Source: Niveispirillum sp. SYP-B3756
Lineage (GTDB): Bacteria > Pseudomonadota > Alphaproteobacteria > Azospirillales > Azospirillaceae
Direction of reading: 5' to 3'
NCBI RefSeq assembly: GCF_009495745.1
Contig: NZ_WIDQ01000004.1
Location: 248,001-312,000 of the forward strand
DNA length: 64,000 nt
The notes beneath the pieces are model-generated. The model was not told where the DNA came from, made no database searches, and saw only the letters and a list, made by a program, of their open reading frames with translations. Every line of letters starts with the position of its first letter. The stretch's first letter is position 1. Positions 40,613 through 49,223 of this stretch are shown here, piece by piece. The position numbers were made by a program, and so were the translations under genes.

Positions 40613-41382
40613 CCGATCCACTGTTCGCGCAAGCCGGCCCGGTGGCCGATGGGGGTTCGGTGATGATCATCGGTGCCCTCTCGGATGTCGGTCGGGCGTT
40701 GGCGCGTGTCTACGGTCGTGAAGGCCATCCCCTGATTCTGGCGGCACGGCGGGTGGAGCGCTTGACCGCCGATGTGCAAGACCTGACGATGCGCTTTGGC
40801 GTGCCGGTTCGGTCGGTTGAACTCGATGTTCTGGATTTGGCGGAGCACGCGGCATTTCTCGATGGTCTCGGCGGCTTGCCTGACACTGTCATATGCGTGG
40901 TTGGTCTGCTTGGCCGCCAGCAGGAGGCCGAGAAATCATGGGTTCAGGCTGACCTGATCTTGCGCACCAATTATCTTGGTCCCGTCTGCCTGTTGGGAGA
41001 GATCGCCAATCGTATGCAGACAAGAGGCAGGGGCTGCATCATCGGGGTTAGTTCGGTGGCTGGCGATCGCGGTCGTGCCTCTAACTACCTCTACGGGTCG
41101 GCAAAAGCGGGTTTCACGGCTTTCCTGTCTGGCCTGCGCAATCGGCTGAGTCGCTACGGTGTCAGGGTGGTGACCATCAAGCCGGGCTTCATTGATACCA
41201 GTATGACCCGTGGTATGGCTCTCCCTCCCGCCTTGACGGCACAGCCAGCGGAGGTCGCGGAGGCCATCTGGAAGGCACAGGTCCAAGGTCGGGACGTTGT
41301 CTACCTGCGTCCCGTCTGGCGCCTGATCATGTGGATCATTCGGCTGATGCCGGAATCTTTGTTCAAGAAGTTCAAAATTTAA
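40609..41382 (+). CDS. DprE2-like short-chain dehydrogenase/reductase
   Basis: The 257-residue SDR has the cofactor motif MIIGALSDVGRALA, the catalytic serine in GVSSVAGDRG and Y-x-x-x-K in LYGSAKAGF, plus a hydrophobic basic C-terminus (WRLIMWIIRLMPESLFKKFKI, cut to WIIRLMPESLF). DprE2 reduces the 2'-keto intermediate to polyprenyl-phosphoryl-arabinose using NADH. It is the third member of a set of three genes with four-base overlaps, matching the order oxidase then reductase. No glycosyltransferase is adjacent, so the acceptor is unknown. Confidence 0.88.
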   Translation: MTDPLFAQAGPVADGGSVMIIGALSDVGRALARVYGREGHPLILAARRVERLTADVQDLTMRFGVPVRSVELDVLDLAEHAAFLDGLGGLPDTVICVVGLLGRQQEAEKSWVQADLILRTNYLGPVCLLGEIANRMQTRGRGCIIGVSSVAGDRGRASNYLYGSAKAGFTAFLSGLRNRLSRYGVRVVTIKPGFIDTSMTRGMALPPALTAQPAEVAEAIWKAQVQGRDVVYLRPVWRLIMWIIRLMPESLFKKFKI

Positions 41383-41514
41383 CATTCAGTGGAACATGGG
41401 CGCTTCCAGATGCTGCCCACCCGGGGACCAGTAGAGGCTGCTGCTGTGAGCCGGCGCTGGCGTGGGGAGCCGCTTGCGTGCATTCTGTCCCCGATGGACA
41501 ACTGGGGGAAACCC

Positions 41515-42084
41515 ATGGTGGAACAGGTGGTTGAGGGGCGGGAGCGGGATGTGCCCCTGCTGGTGGCGGAATTCGATCCCAAGCTGCGGCTTTATCTGTT
41601 TTTGCAGGCCAGTTTCCTGCTGTGCGTGACCATGGTCGGGCTTGTGCTCTTGCCGCTGACGCTGGCGGCGGCCTGGTGGTGGGCCAAGCATTATTACGCG
41701 ACCATCCGCTGCCATGTGACCAGCCGGCGGCTTTACTTTCAGCATGGCATCCTGTTTCAGCGGGAAAGTGCCGTGCCGCTGGATAAGATCCAGGATATGG
41801 CCCTGCTGAAAGGGCCGGTACTGAACATGTTGGGCCTGACCAGCCTGCGTCTGGAAACTGCGGGCGGCAGTGGGCAGATGGGCGGTCTTGGTGGCGTCAA
41901 GCTGCTGGGCTTGCGCGATGCTAAGGTCTTTCAGGAAAGGGTGCTGCGGCTGCGCGATGCCGACGGCAAAGCGGCAATGGGGGCTACGGCACCCGAGCCC
42001 AGGGAAGCGGACAGCCTGCAGGTGCTGCTGGATATCCGCGACAGTTTGCGCCGCATCGAGGAAAAACTGGGCCCGACCGCCTGA
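41515..42084 (+). CDS. PH domain (YdbS/bPH2-type) membrane protein
   Basis: The 189-residue protein has two hydrophobic segments near residues 30-70 (LYLFLQASFLLCVTMVGLVLLPL, AAWWWAKHYY cut) and a bacterial pleckstrin-homology domain of the YdbS type (TSRRLYFQHGILFQRESAVPLDKIQDM is cut to LYFQHGILFQRESAVPL). A helical C-terminal tail of about 40 residues (LLDIRDSLRRIEEKLG) follows. bPH2 proteins are membrane-associated and of unknown function. Start: ATG 41515, with ggggga just upstream; the frame open from 41389 lacks family support. It is not clearly part of the preceding cassette: a gap of about 130 bases separates them. Confidence 0.82.
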   Translation: MVEQVVEGRERDVPLLVAEFDPKLRLYLFLQASFLLCVTMVGLVLLPLTLAAAWWWAKHYYATIRCHVTSRRLYFQHGILFQRESAVPLDKIQDMALLKGPVLNMLGLTSLRLETAGGSGQMGGLGGVKLLGLRDAKVFQERVLRLRDADGKAAMGATAPEPREADSLQVLLDIRDSLRRIEEKLGPTA

Positions 42085-42106
42085 GAAAGCGGCCGGGCCG
42101 TACCCC

Positions 42107-42784
42107 TTACTGTGCCGGGGTCAGGGCGCTGGCCAGGGCCAGGGCCTCGGGCCGATAGAAATGCCGGTCGACCAGAATGGCGCGCGGGTCGGTCGGCTGG
42201 CCATAGAACTTGTCATTGAACTCGCTGCGCGGCGCGATGACGGAGCCTTCCAGCGCCATGCCGCCGAACAGGCCGCTGGTCTTGGAATAGACATAGATGT
42301 CTGACGACAGGCCTACGCCATAGGAGGCGCCAACGCCGGTGCCCAGTTCGCCGATGGCGACATTGGCGTCGGCGCCCAGCTTCACCTTGCGGTCGATCAC
42401 CGCATCCAGGCCCTTCTGGGTCATGATGACGACGATCATTTCCGAGGCCTGACCGCCGAATTGCAGGCCGAAGCTGGCCTCTGCCAGGGTATAGAAGGCC
42501 GGGCCACTCCAGGCGCCATCATCGCCGCGCGCCACCATCACGCCGGTGCCGCCACCGCCACCGATGAAGAAGCCAGCCTGAATGACATTGGGCAGGATCA
42601 GCACGGCGCGAGCGCGGCCGACCAGATTCTTCAGGTCGCTATATTCCGGGTCGGTCAGCAGGGTCAGCGCCGTCACTCGCGCCCGCTCCACCATCAATTC
42701 AGGCTCGGTCAAGGCATAGGCCGGACGCACCAGCGCGGAAATCGCCAGTACCAGACCCGCCAGGGCCATCGCGAAACGCTTCAT
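42107..42784 (-). CDS. SYLF/YSC84-domain exported protein
   Basis: The 225-residue protein has a signal peptide (MKRFAMALAGLVLAISALVRPAYA, cut here to FAMALAGLVLAISALV) and the SYLF (YSC84) lipid-binding fold: AVLILPNVIQAGFFIGGGGGTGV, FGLQFGGQASEMIVVI, GADANVAIGELGTGVG. The family binds phosphoinositides in eukaryotes. Bacterial members are exported and functionally obscure. Start at 42784 (M-K-R-F) fits the signal sequence; the longer frame to 42805 only adds eight residues. It ends 22 bases from the convergent PH-domain gene, with no room for unrelated sequence. Confidence 0.88.
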   Translation of the reverse strand: MKRFAMALAGLVLAISALVRPAYALTEPELMVERARVTALTLLTDPEYSDLKNLVGRARAVLILPNVIQAGFFIGGGGGTGVMVARGDDGAWSGPAFYTLAEASFGLQFGGQASEMIVVIMTQKGLDAVIDRKVKLGADANVAIGELGTGVGASYGVGLSSDIYVYSKTSGLFGGMALEGSVIAPRSEFNDKFYGQPTDPRAILVDRHFYRPEALALASALTPAQ

Positions 42785-42912
42785 CGAACCCACTCCTGTC
42801 TTCACGTCGCCTGTCTTTTCGAAATCGCTGGATGTCTGTCAGGTAACACGGTTGAACAAGGTGCGGCCAGCCTGACGACAGAAGTATAACAGCCTGAATG
42901 ATCAGATGGGCC

Positions 42913-43524
42913 TTAACAGGGCGGAATATTGACAGCGCCAAGGCGCCAGGCGTCCGGCTGGCCGGCCATCGCCATATGATCAACGCGCGTCAGATGCAGG
43001 CAATCCACGGCCAGGGGCAATAAATGCGCGGGCGCGATGCCCAGTGCCTGGCCGATGGCCGCGCGGATGGGGCCGGCATGGGCCACGGCCACAATATCCC
43101 GCCCGGCCAGGGTCTGGCTCTGGCGCTGTACGGCGGCGGCCACGCGGGCGCAGAGCTGGGCGAAACTCTCCCCCGCTGGCGGGGTGGCGTGGGCGGGGTC
43201 GGCCCAGAATTGCTCAGCCGTTGCCCGCTCCTCCGCCCAGACCGCCCCATAGGTGCGGCCTTGCCAGCTGCCGAAATGCTGTTCGCTGAAATCCGGCTCC
43301 AGCCGCAGTTCCGTGGCACCCAGCGCCTTTGCCGTGGCCTGGGTGCGGGCCAGCGGGGTGGCGATCCACACCGCCCCGGTTGGCAGCCGCCGGGCCAGGG
43401 CGGCCAAAGCGGTGCTGTCCGACAGGTCGGCCGGCAGGTCCGCCTGTCCGGCGATGGTGCCGGGGGCGGCGGCGATGGGGGCATGGCGCACCCACCACCA
43501 ACGGGTGGTGATCATCGCGCTCAT
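42913..43524 (-). CDS. cobC: Alpha-ribazole phosphatase-type histidine phosphatase
   Basis: The 203-residue protein is a histidine-phosphatase family member: VRHAPIAAA in place of the usual RHG, LARTQATAKAL, and the second histidine in VAHAGPIRA. CobC removes phosphate from alpha-ribazole 5'-phosphate in cobalamin lower-ligand assembly. Its ATGA overlap with the cobS gene upstream supports that role over a general phosphatase. The alanine in RHA is unusual for the family, though the catalytic histidine and arginine remain. Confidence 0.85.
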   Translation of the reverse strand: MSAMITTRWWWVRHAPIAAAPGTIAGQADLPADLSDSTALAALARRLPTGAVWIATPLARTQATAKALGATELRLEPDFSEQHFGSWQGRTYGAVWAEERATAEQFWADPAHATPPAGESFAQLCARVAAAVQRQSQTLAGRDIVAVAHAGPIRAAIGQALGIAPAHLLPLAVDCLHLTRVDHMAMAGQPDAWRLGAVNIPPC

Positions 43525-44324
43525 GGGCTGCGGGCGGCGACAATACCCAGCAGGAAGGCGATTTCCGCCAGTTGCTGGGCGGCCCCCAGCACATCGCCCG
43601 TCACCCCGCCGATCTGCCGGCGGGCCAGCCAGCCCAGCCCGATCACCGTCAGGGCGGACAATGCCATGATATCCAGCCCGATCAGGCCGGATTGCAGTCC
43701 CAGCTTCCCCAGCGTGGTGCCGGCAAAGGAAAAGCCGATGATCACGGCAATGATGGCGCGCGCCCGGTCCGGCCTGCCCTGGCTGGCGGACAGCCCTTGT
43801 GCGCGGGCATCGGGCAGCCAGAGCTTCATGGCCGGCAGCAGCGCGCGGGAGAAGCCATGCGCCCCGATCAGGGCCAGCGCCACCAGCCGCGGATCGGCCA
43901 GGGTGGCCAGCGCCCCGATGCGGGCCAGTGCCGCCAGGACCAGCGCCAGCGCGCCATAGGTGCCGACACGGCTGTCCTTCATGATGGAGAGCTTGGCGGC
44001 AGGGTCGCGCCCGCCGCCAAACCCGTCCGCCACATCGGCCAGCCCATCTTCATGCAGCGCCCCGGTCAGCAGCGACAGGCCCGCCACCGTCACCAGGGCG
44101 GCCAAGGGGGCCGTCAGCCCGGCCAGCGTCAGCCCCCAGTAAAGCAGCCCGCCGACCGTGCCGATCAGCGCGCCGACAATGGGGAACCAGGCCAGCGCCC
44201 GCCGGTCCAGATCAGGCGGCCAGGGGCCGCGCCAGCGGATGGGCAGGCGGGTCAGGAAAATCACGGCGGCCACAAACTCCGCCAGCGGAGAGGGCCTGTG
44301 CTGCTTTGTTGCATCGTCCATCAC
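43521..44324 (-). CDS. cobS: Adenosylcobinamide-GDP ribazoletransferase
   Basis: The 267-residue membrane protein (CobS of Salmonella; CobV in the aerobic nomenclature) joins adenosylcobinamide-GDP to alpha-ribazole, the last step of B12 assembly. Family features are the FLTRLPI segment, the GALHEDGLADVADGFGGG motif with metal-binding residues, and about six membrane helices. It starts near 44324, divergent from cobT with an 82-base spacer, and is coupled to cobC by four-base overlap. Confidence 0.93.
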   Translation of the reverse strand: MMDDATKQHRPSPLAEFVAAVIFLTRLPIRWRGPWPPDLDRRALAWFPIVGALIGTVGGLLYWGLTLAGLTAPLAALVTVAGLSLLTGALHEDGLADVADGFGGGRDPAAKLSIMKDSRVGTYGALALVLAALARIGALATLADPRLVALALIGAHGFSRALLPAMKLWLPDARAQGLSASQGRPDRARAIIAVIIGFSFAGTTLGKLGLQSGLIGLDIMALSALTVIGLGWLARRQIGGVTGDVLGAAQQLAEIAFLLGIVAARSP

Positions 44325-44406
44325 ATCGGTATACGGGAGTGTGGCTTGCGCCGCCAGCGCCGTTGCCGTCGTCCCCTATGGGGCCACCGTCACAGGACCA
44401 TTCTCG

Positions 44407-45498
44407 ATGCCCGCCGATCACGACCATCCGCACGATCATGACCATCACCACCATCATCACGACGATGCCCCGTCGATGGATGATATCCGCAAGGTGTTGA
44501 AGGAACTGCCGGGGCCGGACCTGGAATCGGCGACGGCAGCCCTGCAGCGCGAACAGAACCTGTTGAAGCCGCGCGGCGCGCTAGGCCGGCTGGAAACCCT
44601 GGTGCAGTGGCTGGCCACCTGGCAGGCCAAGGCCCCGCCGGAATTGACCCATCCACGCATCGCCGTGTTTGCCGGCGCCCATGGCGTGGCGGCGCATGGG
44701 GTGTCCGCCTATCCGGCGTCGGTGAATGCCCAGATGGTGCAGGCCTTCATCAATGGCCATGCCGCCGTCAACCAACTGGCGACGGCGGCCGATGCCGATC
44801 TGCGCGTCTATGAAATGGACCTCGCCCGCCCGACCGCCGATTTCACCCATGGCCCGGCCATGGATGAGGCGCGCTGCGCCCGTGCCACCGCCTATGGCAT
44901 GATGGCGGTGGAGCCGGGCCTGAACCTGATGTGCCTGGGCGAAATGGGTATTGGCAACACCACATCCGCCGCCGCCCTCTGTGCGGCCCTGTTCGGCGGC
45001 ACGGGTGCCGATTGGGTGGGGCCGGGGACCGGCGTCGATGAGGATGGCCTGAAGCGCAAGGCCGCTGTGGTTGATGCCGGCTTGGCCGCCAACCCGCAGG
45101 CCCTGACCGACCCGTTCGAGGCGCTGCGCTGTTTGGGCGGGGAGGAACTGGCGGCCATTGTCGGTGCCATCATCGCCTGCCGTCTGGCCCGTGTGCCGGT
45201 GCTGCTGGATGGTTTTGCCTGTACGGCCGCCGCCGCTGTGCTGCACAAGGCCGACCCCAAGGCCCTGGACCATTGCGTTGTCGCGCATAAGAGTGCGGAA
45301 CCCGGCCATGCCCGGCTGCTGGCCGCCATCAATAAACAGGCCCTGTTTGATTTCGGGATGCGGCTGGGGGAGGCATCAGGCGCTGCCCTGGCCATCCCGC
45401 TGCTGCGCTCCGCCCTGGCCTGCCATCTGAATATGGGCACCTTCGCCGATGCCGGCGTCTCGGAAAAGGCAGCCGGCGGGCCGGTCAGCCTGCATTGA
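44407..45498 (+). CDS. cobT: Nicotinate-nucleotide-dimethylbenzimidazole phosphoribosyltransferase with a His-rich N-terminus
   Basis: CobT makes alpha-ribazole phosphate for cobalamin. The core of the 363-residue protein is typical: VFAGAHGVAAHGVSAYP, GEMGIGNTTSAAAL, GTGVDEDG, and the catalytic glutamate in GMRLGEASGAAL. The first twenty residues are unusual: ten histidines lie between residues 5 and 18, alternating with aspartate, before the normal start MDDIRKVLKELPGP. This could bind metal, such as zinc or cobalt. The ATG at 44407 is assumed; translation from a later start near MDDIR would delete the tail. It is divergent from cobS. Confidence 0.93.
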   Translation: MPADHDHPHDHDHHHHHHDDAPSMDDIRKVLKELPGPDLESATAALQREQNLLKPRGALGRLETLVQWLATWQAKAPPELTHPRIAVFAGAHGVAAHGVSAYPASVNAQMVQAFINGHAAVNQLATAADADLRVYEMDLARPTADFTHGPAMDEARCARATAYGMMAVEPGLNLMCLGEMGIGNTTSAAALCAALFGGTGADWVGPGTGVDEDGLKRKAAVVDAGLAANPQALTDPFEALRCLGGEELAAIVGAIIACRLARVPVLLDGFACTAAAAVLHKADPKALDHCVVAHKSAEPGHARLLAAINKQALFDFGMRLGEASGAALAIPLLRSALACHLNMGTFADAGVSEKAAGGPVSLH

Positions 45499-45538
45499 GT
45501 GCCTGTCCGGAAATTTATCGTTATTTTCCCGTCTCTTA

Positions 45539-45613
45539 ACCGTCATTCCCGCGAAGGCGGGAATCCAAAATCCGCGCTGTCGTATGGATTCCCGCCTTCG
45601 CGGGAATGACGGT
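45539..45613. repeat. Palindromic intergenic repeat, family B copy 3
   Basis: The arms match copy 2 at 31789-31863 exactly over accgtcattcccgcgaagg, and the centre is inverted relative to that copy. A left-end-like sequence, gtgcctgtccggaaa, sits at 45500-45514, just after the cobT stop. Confidence 0.88.
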
Positions 45614-45692
45614 GGTAAAATCACAAGGTCTCGAAAAACAGAGGGCGTTCTGGGCGGACCCTGAGCCAAAGCGGCGGCGGGGCGTGGGCGTG

Positions 45693-46562
45693 CTATGTTT
45701 CCCCCTCCCGCCCCGCCGCCTTGTCCCGTGCGCGCAGCCGGTGATGGAAGGCCGGCGGGTCGCTGGCCGCCCGCGCAGCCATCTCCCGCACGCGGGCTTC
45801 CGCCCCGGCGATCAGGTCTGGGATCAGGTCGGCTTCCGGCAGGTTCTTCCAATATTTCTTGGGCATTTCCGACTGCATCGCCTGCACCTTCAACCGCGCC
45901 GGATTGAAGATATGGGCATAATAGGTGCGCCAGAGATCATCTGCCGCATCGCGCAAGTCCGGCTTTGTCGCCGGGGCCGGATCAAAGCGCAGATGCTGCC
46001 CATCCCAGGATGATGTGCCCTTGGGCGTGGCGATGATCCAATCCATATCGGTGAAGCGGCGCTGAAAGAAGCCGGCGGTGCGACCGACGATGAAATGCTC
46101 CGGCTCAAACCAGGCGAGAAAGCGGCGGCGCGGCTGTCCTTCGCCATCCGACAATTCCTTGAAGCGGACAAACGCCTTCATCTTGTGCGCGTCCCGCCGC
46201 ACCGACTTTTCCAGCCGGTTGGCCTGGACCACATCGGCGTCGGCCCGCATCTCCAGCAAGGCCCGCTCCCCTTGTAAGCGCCAGAGCAGGCGATAGAGCA
46301 GGGCGAAGCGGCGGGGATCGTTGTGGCAGATCACCGCCTCGGCCAGTTCCAGAAAGGCGCGCGGCACAGTGGCGGCGGGGGTCTGCGGGTCGGGCGGGGG
46401 CAGGGGGCTGCCCTCCATCTGCCCGCCGAACAGGTCACCCGTCGCACCTCCCCGCTGCCGCCATTCCACCCGCTCCGGCGGGATGCCGGCCAGCAGCAGG
46501 GCGCGGGCGGCCGCCCGCCATTCCGCCAGTTCGCCATGCCCGTCCAGCAGGATGGTCAGCAT
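45693..46562 (-). CDS. TIGR03915-family putative DNA metabolism protein
   Basis: The 289-residue protein is of the type paired with a radical SAM enzyme: MLTILLDGHGELAEWR N-terminus, MKAFVRFKEL, FLAWFEPEHFIVGRTAGFFQRRF, and the C-terminal MPKKYWKNLPEADLIPDLI. Relatives are often fused to a uracil-DNA glycosylase-like domain (UdgX). Here the fusion is absent. It starts one base inside the radical SAM gene's stop, so the two are translated together. A role in DNA repair or modification is proposed for the family but not proven. Confidence 0.88.
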   Translation of the reverse strand: MLTILLDGHGELAEWRAAARALLLAGIPPERVEWRQRGGATGDLFGGQMEGSPLPPPDPQTPAATVPRAFLELAEAVICHNDPRRFALLYRLLWRLQGERALLEMRADADVVQANRLEKSVRRDAHKMKAFVRFKELSDGEGQPRRRFLAWFEPEHFIVGRTAGFFQRRFTDMDWIIATPKGTSSWDGQHLRFDPAPATKPDLRDAADDLWRTYYAHIFNPARLKVQAMQSEMPKKYWKNLPEADLIPDLIAGAEARVREMAARAASDPPAFHHRLRARDKAAGREGET

Positions 46563-47791
46563 CAGAACAGGCTCAATTGTTCGGGTTTGGGGGCGAACAG
46601 GTCGCGCAGGTCCGACCGGTCGACCAGCCGCAACGGCGTCCAGCCCAGGGCGGCGATGAAGGGGCGGACCTTGCGCAGCGACACGCCCAGCCGGCCCAGA
46701 TCCTCCAGCCGCAGCGCCTTATGGGCGCGGGCCGAGAGGATGGCGTTGACGCTGCGCGGTCCCAGCCCCGGCACCCGCAACAGCATCTCCCGTTCCGCCC
46801 GGTTGATATCGATGGGGAACCGTTCCCGGTTGGCCAGCGCCCAGGCCAGTTTGGGATCAATCTCCAGATCCAGATTGCCATCCGGCCGGGTGCGGGTGAT
46901 CTCCTCCACCGCGAAACCATAAAAGCGATAAAGCCAATCGGCCTGATAGAGCCGATGTTCGCGCAGCAATGGCGGCTTGATCAGCGGCAGCGCCCTGGAG
47001 GCATCGGGGATCGGGCTGAAGGCGGAATAATAGACGCGGCGCAGACGGTAATTGCCGTAAAGCCGGGCGGAAGAGGCCAGGATGGTGGCATCATTGGCGC
47101 CATCCACGCCGACAATCATCTGGGTGCTCTGCCCGCCGGGCACAAAGCGCTTGCGCCGGCCCCGGAAGCTGGGCTCCGCCGCCGCATCGATCTTCAGCCG
47201 CAGATCGCCCATGGCCGCGCGGATGCGGGTCGGGTGCTTCTGCGGCGCGAAATTGTCGATGCCTGCATCGGTCGGCAATTCGATATTGATCGACAGGCGG
47301 TCGGCATAAAGCCCCGCCTCCTCAATCAAGGCCGGGGAGGCATCGGGGATGGTCTTCAGGTGGATATAGCCCCGGAAGCCATGGTCGGTGCGTAAAATGC
47401 GGGCCACCCGCACCAGCTCTTCCATCGTGTGATCGGAAGAACGGATGATGCCCGAGGAGAGGAACAGCCCCTCAATATAGTTGCGGCGATAAAATTCCAG
47501 CGTCAGCCAGACCACCTCTTCCACGGAAAACCGCACCCGCTCCACATTGCTGGAGGAGCGGTTGATGCAATAGGCGCAGTCATAGATGCAAAAATTCGTC
47601 AGCAGGATTTTCAGCAGGGAGATGCAGCGCCCGTCCGGCGCATAGGCATGGCAGATGCCCGACCCTTCGGTTGAGCCCAGCCCGCCACTGCGCCCGGAAT
47701 CCCGCCGTTCCGTCCCGCTGGAGGCACAGGAAGCATCATATTTGGCCGCATCCGACAGGATGGCGAGGCGTTCTTTCAGCGTCTTCTTCAT
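46562..47791 (-). CDS. Radical SAM protein, putative DNA modification/repair (TIGR03916)
   Basis: The 409-residue enzyme has the iron-sulfur cluster motif C-x-x-x-C-x-x-C (FCIYDCAYC) and a radical SAM barrel. It ends with a helix-hairpin-helix DNA-binding region (LLRVPGLGPRSVNAIL). A DNA substrate is therefore plausible. The reaction is unknown. It precedes and overlaps the TIGR03915 gene by one base. The promoter at 47818-47846 overlaps a LexA-like box, which would make the pair damage-inducible. Start at 47791 (MKKTLKERL) fits the predicted transcript start about 20 bases upstream. Confidence 0.92.
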   Translation of the reverse strand: MKKTLKERLAILSDAAKYDASCASSGTERRDSGRSGGLGSTEGSGICHAYAPDGRCISLLKILLTNFCIYDCAYCINRSSSNVERVRFSVEEVVWLTLEFYRRNYIEGLFLSSGIIRSSDHTMEELVRVARILRTDHGFRGYIHLKTIPDASPALIEEAGLYADRLSINIELPTDAGIDNFAPQKHPTRIRAAMGDLRLKIDAAAEPSFRGRRKRFVPGGQSTQMIVGVDGANDATILASSARLYGNYRLRRVYYSAFSPIPDASRALPLIKPPLLREHRLYQADWLYRFYGFAVEEITRTRPDGNLDLEIDPKLAWALANRERFPIDINRAEREMLLRVPGLGPRSVNAILSARAHKALRLEDLGRLGVSLRKVRPFIAALGWTPLRLVDRSDLRDLFAPKPEQLSLF

Positions 47792-47817
47792 CGTGCTTTC
47801 GCGGGCTTTGCGTGATA

Positions 47818-47846
47818 AATATTCACGTTTTGTTCTTTTTTGTCAA
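47818..47846 (-). promoter_or_regulatory. Promoter of the radical SAM pair with an overlapping LexA-like box
   Basis: On the minus strand TTGACA (47846-47841) and AATATT (47823-47818) are separated by 17 bases. On the plus strand ATTC-N7-GTTC (47821-47835) lies within this promoter, one base from the alphaproteobacterial LexA box GTTC-N7-GTTC. Confidence 0.55.
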
Positions 47847-47878
47847 CAAAAAACCAGCGCTAGGCAGGGCGAAACCGC

Positions 47879-49150
47879 TTATTCGCGGGGCAATTGCCGG
47901 GGGAAGGTGACCTGGAACCGTGTGCCCTTGCCGGGGGTGCTTTCCACATCAATCCGTCCACGCAGCCGCTGTGTGACAAGATTATAGACTACATGCAGGC
48001 CCAGACCAGTCCCCCCCTGGTCCCGCTTTGTGGTGAAGAACGGGTCGAAAATATGCGGCAGGTCGTCTGCCGGAATGCCGCAACCATCATCACTGATGAT
48101 AAGCTGCAGCAGGTCGGGGTGGGGGCCGTCCGAGAGGCGGATGGCGATCACCCCTTGTTGTGACCCGAAGGCATGGGTCAGCGCATTCATCACCAGATTG
48201 GTGATGATCTGGGCGATGGCGCCGGGGGCGCTGTACACCTGTACGCCGGCGGGCAGATAGGTATCCAGCCAGTGCGGGCTGCGGCGCAGGCGCGGCACCA
48301 GGCTGCGCAGCACCTCGCCCACATATTCACCCAGGTCGAACTGGCGGGGCAGGTCGCTGGTCTGGTCCACCGCCACCTGCTTGAAGGCCTGCACCAGATC
48401 GGCGGCGCGGGTGATATTGCCCTGGACAAAGCCCAGCGCCTCCCCCGCCGATTGCACATATTCTTCCAGATCATTGCGGCGCAGCTTGCCGGACTGATAG
48501 GCTTCCCGGAATTTCTGCGTCTCCTGCGCGAAGGCGGTGACGGCGGTGACAGCCACGCCCAGCGGCGTATTGATCTCATGCGCCACGCCGGCCACCAGCC
48601 CGCCCAGGGCGGCCATCTTCTCGCTCTGGATCAGTTCGCGCTGGGTGCTGCGCAACTGTTCCAGGGTCTGGGCCGTGCGCTCCGCCGTCAGGCGCATCAC
48701 ATCAATGCCCAGCCCGATCCCGGCATAGGCACCCTTTTCATCCACAAGAATGAAGCCGCGATGCAGGGCATCGGGCTTTTCCCGGCTGATCCTGTCACTG
48801 ATTTCCGCCAAATCGGCCTCCAGCGATACCAACAGCGGCTTGCGATCCCCCAGATGCAGCACCGGCCGCTTGGTATAAAGATCGCGCCCATAGCGCTGGG
48901 CGAAATGCAGCAGGAAGGTGTTGCGGTCGGCCAGCCCGGCGGGGATGCGCGCCCCCTTGTCCGCCAGCACCACGATGGCGGGCAGGGTCGGATCGTCCTG
49001 GAACATCTGGGCCACCTGACCACAGGTGGCTTCAGTCCCGACCCAGGGCGCTTCCTGCAACAGCCGCCGCGCTGAAAAGCCCATGTGATCGGACGCTTTA
49101 ACCATCGCCTCCAGGTCCATCGGTTGTTCCGACCATTCGGGAAAAGTCAT
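47879..49150 (-). CDS. Sensor histidine kinase
   Basis: The 423-residue kinase has no membrane segment. An N-terminal region of about 160 residues resembles a paired small-domain (CBS-like) sensor: VAQMFQDDPTLPAIVVLAD. Then come a coiled coil, the phospho-accepting histidine in GVAHEINTPLG, and the ATP domain with N box (ITNLVMNALTHAF), DDGCGIP, FDPFFTTK and GGTGLGL. No response regulator is adjacent, so its partner is elsewhere. The ATG at 49150 is used; a GTG at 49162 is also in frame. Ligand unknown. Confidence 0.9.
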   Translation of the reverse strand: MTFPEWSEQPMDLEAMVKASDHMGFSARRLLQEAPWVGTEATCGQVAQMFQDDPTLPAIVVLADKGARIPAGLADRNTFLLHFAQRYGRDLYTKRPVLHLGDRKPLLVSLEADLAEISDRISREKPDALHRGFILVDEKGAYAGIGLGIDVMRLTAERTAQTLEQLRSTQRELIQSEKMAALGGLVAGVAHEINTPLGVAVTAVTAFAQETQKFREAYQSGKLRRNDLEEYVQSAGEALGFVQGNITRAADLVQAFKQVAVDQTSDLPRQFDLGEYVGEVLRSLVPRLRRSPHWLDTYLPAGVQVYSAPGAIAQIITNLVMNALTHAFGSQQGVIAIRLSDGPHPDLLQLIISDDGCGIPADDLPHIFDPFFTTKRDQGGTGLGLHVVYNLVTQRLRGRIDVESTPGKGTRFQVTFPRQLPRE

Positions 49151-49223
49151 GGCACATAGCACTATGACGGGAAAGGAAACGATGAAAACTGTGTGAAGTT
49201 TTCCCCAAGTCGGGGGGGCGGCC

